A stretch of DNA of 64,000 nt from Nitratiruptor sp. YY09-18 (GTDB taxonomy: Bacteria > Campylobacterota > Campylobacteria > Campylobacterales > Nitratiruptoraceae): positions 62,001 to 126,000 of the forward strand of contig NZ_AP023065.1 of NCBI RefSeq assembly GCF_016593235.1, written 5' to 3'. A program made the position numbers and the translations under genes. This document shows, piece after piece, positions 59,405 through 64,000 of this stretch. Numbering within the stretch: the first letter of the stretch is position 1; each line of letters starts with the position of its first letter. A model generated the notes under the pieces. The model was given only the letters and a program-made list of their open reading frames with translations, had not been told where the DNA came from and made no database searches.

Positions 59405-60070
59405 ATGAATTATATCTACATGCGCAGTAAAAGTGATCGCTACTCTCTTGCTACACAAGAGAAGAGCATCAAAGATTACATGGCGCTCAATGGATACGAA
59501 AATGGAGAGGTGGAGATTGAGGTCTCCCCTATGAGTAAACCTCTCGATGAGCGTGAGGAGTTTCGTCACTTCATGCACTCATTGAAAAAGGGTGATAGGG
59601 TCTTTGTTTATGACCTACGCGCTCTTTCACATCGCATAGGTGAATTGGTGCAGATATTCAACTGCATCTTCAACCACAATATTGAGCTGATTGTGACGAA
59701 ATATGGCACAAAAATCGATGCAAATACGCCATCTTATGTCACAATATCACTGCTCTATGCACAAAGAGAGGAGAACAAACAGCAGCAAGTTCACACCGGA
59801 CGACCAAAAGGGAGTATTTCACGCTCCAAATATGATATCTATCGTGACGAAATCATCAAGATGATCAAGGAGGGCAAAAGTGTAACACAGATTGCTAAGA
59901 GTTTAGGAGTGAGCCGCAGCTCTATTAGGGATTATATCGCTTCTCGAGAGCTTAAAAAAATAGCTCGGGGCGAGGGAGAGAAGGTAAGAATTTTGGAACT
60001 TCCTACACAAGAGTGTCAAATCAAAAAAAAGGATGAGAATAATGGCTACAGCAACAGTCAAACAGTCTAA
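59405..60070 (+). CDS. Serine-recombinase homologue without catalytic residues, probable DNA-binding regulator
   Basis: A 221-residue protein with the layout of Hin/Gin invertases: resolvase domain (1-125), a HTGRPKGS linker and a helix-turn-helix at about 158-178 (SVTQIAKSLGVSRSSIRDYI). The active site is lost. Against YIRVST the text reads YMRSKS, putting Lys at position 9 where the nucleophilic Ser should be (a neighbouring Ser at 8 or 10 would need a shifted alignment), and LDRLGRS becomes LRALSHR, losing both catalytic arginines. It is therefore not a recombinase. I infer a regulator of the ccoG operon; the -35 inverted repeat is a possible target. AAAGGTGTGGC precedes the ATG. Confidence 0.75.
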   Translation: MNYIYMRSKSDRYSLATQEKSIKDYMALNGYENGEVEIEVSPMSKPLDEREEFRHFMHSLKKGDRVFVYDLRALSHRIGELVQIFNCIFNHNIELIVTKYGTKIDANTPSYVTISLLYAQREENKQQQVHTGRPKGSISRSKYDIYRDEIIKMIKEGKSVTQIAKSLGVSRSSIRDYIASRELKKIARGEGEKVRILELPTQECQIKKKDENNGYSNSQTV

Positions 60071-61490
60071 AGTCAATAAAGCCAAAGAGTATCTTAAAAA
60101 CTGGATACCATATCGTTACAAGAGATATGTATTCTTTACAATTGTTACTATCATAGCATTGGTGCTGCCATGGATCCGTATCAATGGTAACCACTTCTTT
60201 TTGCTCAACTTTGACCATATGCAAGTGCATCTCTTTTTCATACGCTTTGATATGCAAGAGCTCTACTTGATGCCGTTTTTGCTGTGGATTTTGTTTTTTG
60301 GAATCTTTTTTATCACCACGCTTGGTGGTCGGGTCTGGTGCGGATGGAGCTGTCCGCAGACTATCTTTAGGGTAATTTACCGCGACTTGATTGAAACAAA
60401 GCTTTTGCATCTTCGCAAACGCATCTCCAACAAGCAGATAGAACCAGATATGAGCAAGCCTGAAAATAAAGTAAAAAAGATTATTGCAATCTTGCTTTGG
60501 TCAGTGCTTGCATTTATAGCAGCAGCAGACTTTTTGTGGTATTTTGTGCCGCCTGAAGATTTCATCCGCTACATTCAAGACCCAGCTAACCACCCTATAC
60601 TTATGGGATTTTGGGTTGGTACTGCACTCTTTTTGATTGCTGATGTAGTATTTATCAAAGAGAACTTCTGTATCTATATATGCCCCTATGCAAGGGTACA
60701 ATCAGTGCTCTATGACGAAGATACTTTCCAAACAGTCTATGACTATAAACGGGGTGGACGCATCTATGATGAGCATGGAAATCTTATCGTCCATAACAAA
60801 AAAGAGCTCAAGTCACAAAAAGAGGAGGCGGAGTGTACACTGTGTGAGTCGTGTGTGAAGGTCTGTCCGACACATATCGATATCCGTAAAGGGATGCAGC
60901 TAGAGTGTATTAACTGTCTTGAGTGTGCAGATGCGTGTACGAAAGTAATGGGCGCTTTAGGTAAAGAGAGCTTGGTACGCTGGACAAGTTACCATGCACT
61001 AGAGACCGGAGAGAAGACACGCGTTTTCCGTTTTCGTATTGTTGCGTATATTGTGATGCTTACTATTGCATTCATAGCGCTCTTTTGGATGGGAAGCAAA
61101 AAAGAGCATATGCTCCTCAACATCAACCGTACAAGTCAGCTCTATAAAATTGAACCGGATGGAAGAGTCAAAAATACATATGTTTTCTTGTTCCAAAATA
61201 CAGAGCGAGAAAAACATAAATACTATTTTGAAATTTTGAACAACAAAGATATCAAGATTGAGAGACCAAGAAAACCATTTACGGTCATTCCTGGCAAGAA
61301 GGTCAAAAAAGTAGTCGTACTCTATACAGACAAAATCTTGGCAAAAAATACGCAAAAAGATGTACCAATTCCAATCAAGATCAAAGCATATGCAGTAGAT
61401 GATCCGAAGAAGATTGCTGTTTTCAGAGATACTATCTTTGTATTCCCACGATGGGATGTTTATCAAAAACATGTACAAAAAAATCAGTAA
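60042..61490 (+). CDS. ccoG: Cytochrome c oxidase accessory protein CcoG (FixG/RdxA)
   Basis: A 482-residue membrane ferredoxin with about five helices. VWCGWSCPQTIFRVIYRD, CIYICPYARVQSVLYDEDT and two 4Fe-4S clusters (CTLCESCVKVCPTHID, CINCLECADACTK) are in the family order, followed by the FixG C-terminal periplasmic Ig-like domain. It is a copper reductase used in assembly of cbb3 oxidase. I chose ATG at 60042 (MATATVKQSK), with AAAAGGATGAG upstream; it overlaps the recombinase-like gene by 29 bases. No ccoNOP genes are in the window. Confidence 0.94.
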   Translation: MATATVKQSKVNKAKEYLKNWIPYRYKRYVFFTIVTIIALVLPWIRINGNHFFLLNFDHMQVHLFFIRFDMQELYLMPFLLWILFFGIFFITTLGGRVWCGWSCPQTIFRVIYRDLIETKLLHLRKRISNKQIEPDMSKPENKVKKIIAILLWSVLAFIAAADFLWYFVPPEDFIRYIQDPANHPILMGFWVGTALFLIADVVFIKENFCIYICPYARVQSVLYDEDTFQTVYDYKRGGRIYDEHGNLIVHNKKELKSQKEEAECTLCESCVKVCPTHIDIRKGMQLECINCLECADACTKVMGALGKESLVRWTSYHALETGEKTRVFRFRIVAYIVMLTIAFIALFWMGSKKEHMLLNINRTSQLYKIEPDGRVKNTYVFLFQNTEREKHKYYFEILNNKDIKIERPRKPFTVIPGKKVKKVVVLYTDKILAKNTQKDVPIPIKIKAYAVDDPKKIAVFRDTIFVFPRWDVYQKHVQKNQ

Positions 61491-61503
61491 GGCTTCCAGC
61501 CTT
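61489..61503 (+). terminator. Hairpin at the ccoG stop
   Basis: AAGGCT-TCC-AGCCTT, six pairs, includes the last two bases of the TAA stop. No T-run follows; it may lower expression of the downstream genes. Confidence 0.4.
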
Positions 61504-61526
61504 GCTGCTTCATAGGAGGAGGGGAA

Positions 61527-61880
61527 ATGGTAGCAATGCCGGTGAAGACTAATAAAGAGGATACAGCAATCTCACCACTTTTTGGTCATGCAAAATATTT
61601 TGCTTTTATTGACGAAAACGGCAACGTAACAATTGAGAAAAATCCTGCCAATGGGGGAGGGCAGGTTGTTGCATGGCTAGCGCAAAAGGGAGTAGACAGA
61701 GTCATCACGCAGCATATTGGACGCAAGCCATACCTGTTACTCGAAAAGGCAGGTATCGCTTGCTTCTATCCTGGAGATGGTCGTATAAGTATCAAAGAGG
61801 CTCTAGCAGCAAATCTTGAGCCTATCAACCAAGCAAATATAGATAAATTTGTACGGCATAAAGGACGCAAACATGGCTAA
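61527..61880 (+). CDS. NifX/NifB-type iron-molybdenum-cofactor-binding domain protein
   Basis: A 117-residue protein with the dinitrogenase Fe-Mo cofactor biosynthesis fold (NifX/NafY/NifB C-domain): SPLFGHAKYFAFID, then VVAWLAQKGVDRVITQHIGRKPYLLLEKAGI. No nitrogenase genes are seen, and such domains are also found in other metal or redox loci. AGGAGGGGAA precedes the ATG. It overlaps the next small gene by 8 bases and lies between ccoG and an SQR-like flavoprotein, so a role in metal or cluster handling for respiration is possible. Confidence 0.8.
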   Translation: MVAMPVKTNKEDTAISPLFGHAKYFAFIDENGNVTIEKNPANGGGQVVAWLAQKGVDRVITQHIGRKPYLLLEKAGIACFYPGDGRISIKEALAANLEPINQANIDKFVRHKGRKHG

Positions 61881-62091
61881 AGAGGGTTTCAACGAGTATG
61901 GTGAACCAACTCTTCGTGAAATTGATGATTACAAAGGCAAGGCTTCACCTGAAAAGCGAAGAGCCGTTATGTGGGTAATTATTACAGGACTTACACTTGG
62001 AGTCTTCTATGCGCTAGCCAAGAACTACTTCAAAGATGTAGGTGAAAAAGAGTATAAGATACCGCAAGAGCAAAAGATTCGCAATTTCTAA
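61873..62091 (+). CDS. Small single-pass membrane protein
   Basis: A 72-residue protein (MAKEGFNEYGEPTLREI) with one membrane helix (about residues 33-52, VMWVIITGLTLGVFYALA) and a charged C-terminal tail. ATG at 61873 with AAAGGACGC upstream overlaps the NifX-like gene by 8 bases. Nine bases before the flavoprotein gene. No family recognised. It could anchor the flavoprotein to the membrane. Confidence 0.65.
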   Translation: MAKEGFNEYGEPTLREIDDYKGKASPEKRRAVMWVIITGLTLGVFYALAKNYFKDVGEKEYKIPQEQKIRNF

Positions 62092-62100
62092 GGAGAAAAG

Positions 62101-63270
62101 ATGAAGAAGGTAGTGGTTTTAGGCGGCGGTTTTGCAGGAGTAGAAGCTGCAATATTTTTGCGCAAAAACGGCTTCGAAGTAGATCTCATCACTCCTCGTC
62201 CATACATGTACATCTACCCTACATCCATTTGGGTGCCGGTCTATGAAGCTGAGTTTGCAGATGTCTGTTTGCCGTTAGAAGATCTTGAAAAGGTACATGG
62301 ATTTAAGTGGATAGAGGATGAGGTAGTTGCAATCGATGCGAGCAAAAAAAGCGCAAAAGGCAAAAAGGGAGAGTATAGAGGCGAATATCTCGTCATTGCT
62401 ATGGGTGCAGGGAAAGTGAAGCATGAGGGAAGCGAGAACTATCTCTCTATCTGTGGCGATCCAGAAGATGCCATCAAGATGCGTGATCGTATTGATGAGC
62501 TTGTGACAAAAAAGCGCGGCGGTAAGATTGCAATGGGTTTTGGCGGCAATCCAAAAGATAGCTCAGCCGTGCGAGGGGGACCGGCGTTTGAGATGATTTT
62601 CAATGTGCATAATTATCTCAAGAAAAAGGGTCTGCGTGATCGTTTTGAGCTCACATTCTTTGCCACAATGGCTGAGCCTGGGAAGAGACTTGGACCGCAG
62701 GCGCTCAAGATGATGGATCTCTTTTTCAATAAACTAGGTATCAAGAAACATTTTGGCAAAAAGATCAAGCGCTTTGAGCCAAATGGCATTGTCTTTGAAG
62801 ATGATAGCTTTTTAGAGAGCGATTTTACGATGTTTATCCCTGCAAATGCAGGGCATCCTGTCTTTCAAAATGCAGACTTGCCACTGAGTGAAGCTGGATT
62901 TATCCTCATAGATGAGTATTGTGAAGTCAAAGATAAGCCAGGAGTCTATGCAATAGGTGATAGTGCCTATATTGAAGGTCCGCAGTGGAGGGCAAAGCAG
63001 GGGCATATTGCCGAAGTTATGGCTCGCAACACAGCCAACAACATAGCAATTGATGCTGGTGTAAAAGTAGGTAAAAAAGAGAGCTATATTCACCACCTCA
63101 ATATTATCTGCGTGATGGATAGCGGTGATGGAGCGGCTTTTGTTTATCGCGATGACAAGCGTGGAGTAATGCTTCCTATGCCAATTGTAGGACACTGGCT
63201 CAAAAAGAGTTGGGGCTGGTACTGCCGCAATTCTAAGCTAGAAAAAATTCCTCGCCTACCAGGGCTTTAA
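62101..63270 (+). CDS. SQR/NDH-2-like FAD oxidoreductase
   Basis: A 389-residue flavoprotein. FAD site VVVLGGGFAGVEAAIFL at the N-terminus and GVYAIGDSAYIEGPQWRAKQGHIAEVMARN near 280-310 are the shared SQR/flavocytochrome c/NDH-2 motifs; a hydrophobic amphipathic C-terminus (VGHWLKKSWGWYCRN) should dock to the membrane. Of the two SQR catalytic cysteines, one may be C337 (IICVMDSG), but the central one is missing: the region that normally reads KCAGAP is SAVRGGP (157-161). So sulfide oxidation of the usual kind is doubtful. It probably reduces quinone for the cytochrome bd oxidase encoded next. Confidence 0.75.
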   Translation: MKKVVVLGGGFAGVEAAIFLRKNGFEVDLITPRPYMYIYPTSIWVPVYEAEFADVCLPLEDLEKVHGFKWIEDEVVAIDASKKSAKGKKGEYRGEYLVIAMGAGKVKHEGSENYLSICGDPEDAIKMRDRIDELVTKKRGGKIAMGFGGNPKDSSAVRGGPAFEMIFNVHNYLKKKGLRDRFELTFFATMAEPGKRLGPQALKMMDLFFNKLGIKKHFGKKIKRFEPNGIVFEDDSFLESDFTMFIPANAGHPVFQNADLPLSEAGFILIDEYCEVKDKPGVYAIGDSAYIEGPQWRAKQGHIAEVMARNTANNIAIDAGVKVGKKESYIHHLNIICVMDSGDGAAFVYRDDKRGVMLPMPIVGHWLKKSWGWYCRNSKLEKIPRLPGL

Positions 63271-63281
63271 TCCCTGGTTTT
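63259..63281 (+). terminator. Terminator or attenuator before DUF4492-cydA
   Basis: CCAGGG and CCCTGG pair over a CTTTAAT loop, followed by TTTT. The left arm is the end of the flavoprotein gene and its stop codon is in the loop, so it could partially separate the two gene groups. Confidence 0.6.
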
Positions 63282-63294
63282 AAAAGGGTCAAAA

Positions 63295-63510
63295 ATGAGA
63301 ATGAAAGCTATTATCGATTTTTATATCGATGGTTTTCGCAATATGAGCAAGCTTGGCAAAAAACTTTGGCTCATAATTGCTATCAAATTTTTTATCTTTT
63401 TCATGATTATCAAAATGCTCTTTTTCCCAGATATCTTGCACGAGAAGTTCCATAGTGATAAAGAGCGAGCGAACTATGTGATGAAAACCTTATTAGGAGG
63501 GGAGAAATGA
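63295..63510 (+). CDS. DUF4492 membrane protein linked to cytochrome bd
   Basis: A 71-residue protein with one membrane helix ([21 protein letters not shown]). [20 protein letters not shown] at the N-terminus and [24 protein letters not shown] at the end match DUF4492, which in Campylobacterota and Bacteroidetes is found beside cydA and may be an accessory subunit of cytochrome bd. Its stop overlaps the cydA ATG (ATGA), with AGGAGGGGAGAA serving as ribosome-binding site for cydA. Confidence 0.85.
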   Translation: MRMKAIIDFYIDGFRNMSKLGKKLWLIIAIKFFIFFMIIKMLFFPDILHEKFHSDKERANYVMKTLLGGEK

Positions 63511-64000
63511 CAGTGGATACATCTTTGGTAGATTGGAGCAGAGCGCAGTTTGCACTCACTGCAATCTATCACTTTTTGTTTGTTCCTTTGACATTGGGGC
63601 TATCGTTTATTGTAGCGATTATGGAGACAATATATGTAACAACAGGTGACGAGAAGTGGAAAGAGGTGACTCTTTTTTGGATGAAGCTCTTTGGTATTAA
63701 CTTTGCCATTGGGCTTGCAACGGGTATCATTATGGAGTTTGAATTTGGTACAAACTGGGCAAATTACAGCTGGTTTGTAGGTGATATTTTTGGAGCGCCT
63801 CTTGCAATTGAAGGGATCATGGCATTCTTCCTCGAATCTACCTTCTTTGCAGTGATGTTTTTTGGGTGGAACAGAGTAAGCAAGAAGTTTCATCTTCTTG
63901 CTACCTGGCTTGTGGCGATCGGATCAAATCTCTCAGCCCTTTGGATCTTGGTAGCAAACGGTTGGATGCAGCATCCAGTTGGTATGCAGTTTAACCCAGA
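63507..64000 (+). CDS. cydA: Cytochrome bd oxidase subunit I, 3' part outside the window
   Basis: The first 164 codons of CydA are present ([19 protein letters not shown]). The N-terminal helix has [15 protein letters not shown] with the haem-ligand His (about residue 22), followed by [29 protein letters not shown] and [26 protein letters not shown]. It is the quinol-binding subunit of a high-affinity terminal oxidase. Translationally coupled to DUF4492 by an ATGA overlap. The remainder and cydB are expected to the right of the window. Confidence 0.96.
   Translation, partial: MTVDTSLVDWSRAQFALTAIYHFLFVPLTLGLSFIVAIMETIYVTTGDEKWKEVTLFWMKLFGINFAIGLATGIIMEFEFGTNWANYSWFVGDIFGAPLAIEGIMAFFLESTFFAVMFFGWNRVSKKFHLLATWLVAIGSNLSALWILVANGWMQHPVGMQFNP

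Noticed and set aside
59405-60070. Evidence of a mobile element or invertible segment
   Set aside because: The recombinase homologue has lost its catalytic residues, and no inverted repeats of an invertible segment or partner genes are present.
61527-61880. A nitrogen-fixation locus
   Set aside because: Only a single NifX-type domain is present, with no nifH, D, K, E, N or B genes around it.
62101-63270. Naming the flavoprotein sulfide:quinone oxidoreductase (sqr)
   Set aside because: The central catalytic cysteine is absent, so only a family-level name is justified.

Overview
The window reads as the chromosome of a chemolithotrophic, microaerobic member of the Campylobacterota (formerly Epsilonproteobacteria), probably of the hydrothermal-vent type such as Nitratiruptor; the genus is inference. 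Supporting signs are: a threonyl-tRNA synthetase without the TGS domain, a DUF4492 gene translationally coupled to cydA, the YebC and SpeE N-termini, promoters with a TATAAT box and no clear -35, and dense packing with many 4-base ATGA overlaps. No rRNA, IS element, CRISPR array or phage module was seen.

1-17.8 kb is mostly housekeeping: pgeF, a TIM-barrel secreted protein, dtd, a phosphoribosyltransferase, a YdcF-like protein, purM, speE-coaE-dapF, prfA/rpsT, glmM-lspA, tRNA-Val, thrS-infC, rpmI-rplT, uppP, sufE, then a sirtuin - ferritin/VIT - DedA operon.

17.8-35.5 kb is one long minus-strand run of tightly spaced accessory genes. From upstream to downstream it holds a TetR-controlled RND efflux system (tolC, adaptor, pump) with an AhpD-like protein, CcdA and a periplasmic thioredoxin; a ferredoxin-FNR fusion, a permease split in two genes and a CHR chromate transporter; a rhodanese, a Tat-exported protein of unknown function and a TauE/SafE exporter; a CDF zinc/cation exporter; and a four-gene module of an MthK-like K+ channel, a free cyclic-nucleotide-binding domain, a protoglobin sensor and a thioredoxin-fold protein. 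The last module is the best candidate for an undescribed system.

35.5-47.6 kb holds a Tll0287-like haem protein, NnrS, a deleted Uma2 gene, a fumarylacetoacetase-family enzyme, a PAS/MCP-like sensor, rsgA, ilvD, a five-tRNA cluster ending in the SRP RNA, a D-2-hydroxyacid dehydrogenase, yjbQ, purT and two methyltransferases.

47.6-64 kb is rich in redox and metal genes: a 12-haem membrane-anchored cytochrome, copA/copB, a CsgG lipoprotein, yebC, rpsU, a HepT/MntA toxin-antitoxin pair, a dihaem peroxidase, an aldo/keto reductase, a DUF4139-like protein, and finally a respiratory block: a catalytically dead serine-recombinase homologue behind a consensus promoter, ccoG, a NifX-like protein, an SQR/NDH-2-like flavoprotein, DUF4492 and the start of cydA. 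Together these suggest life at fluctuating oxygen, with heavy-metal export and redox sensing as recurring themes.
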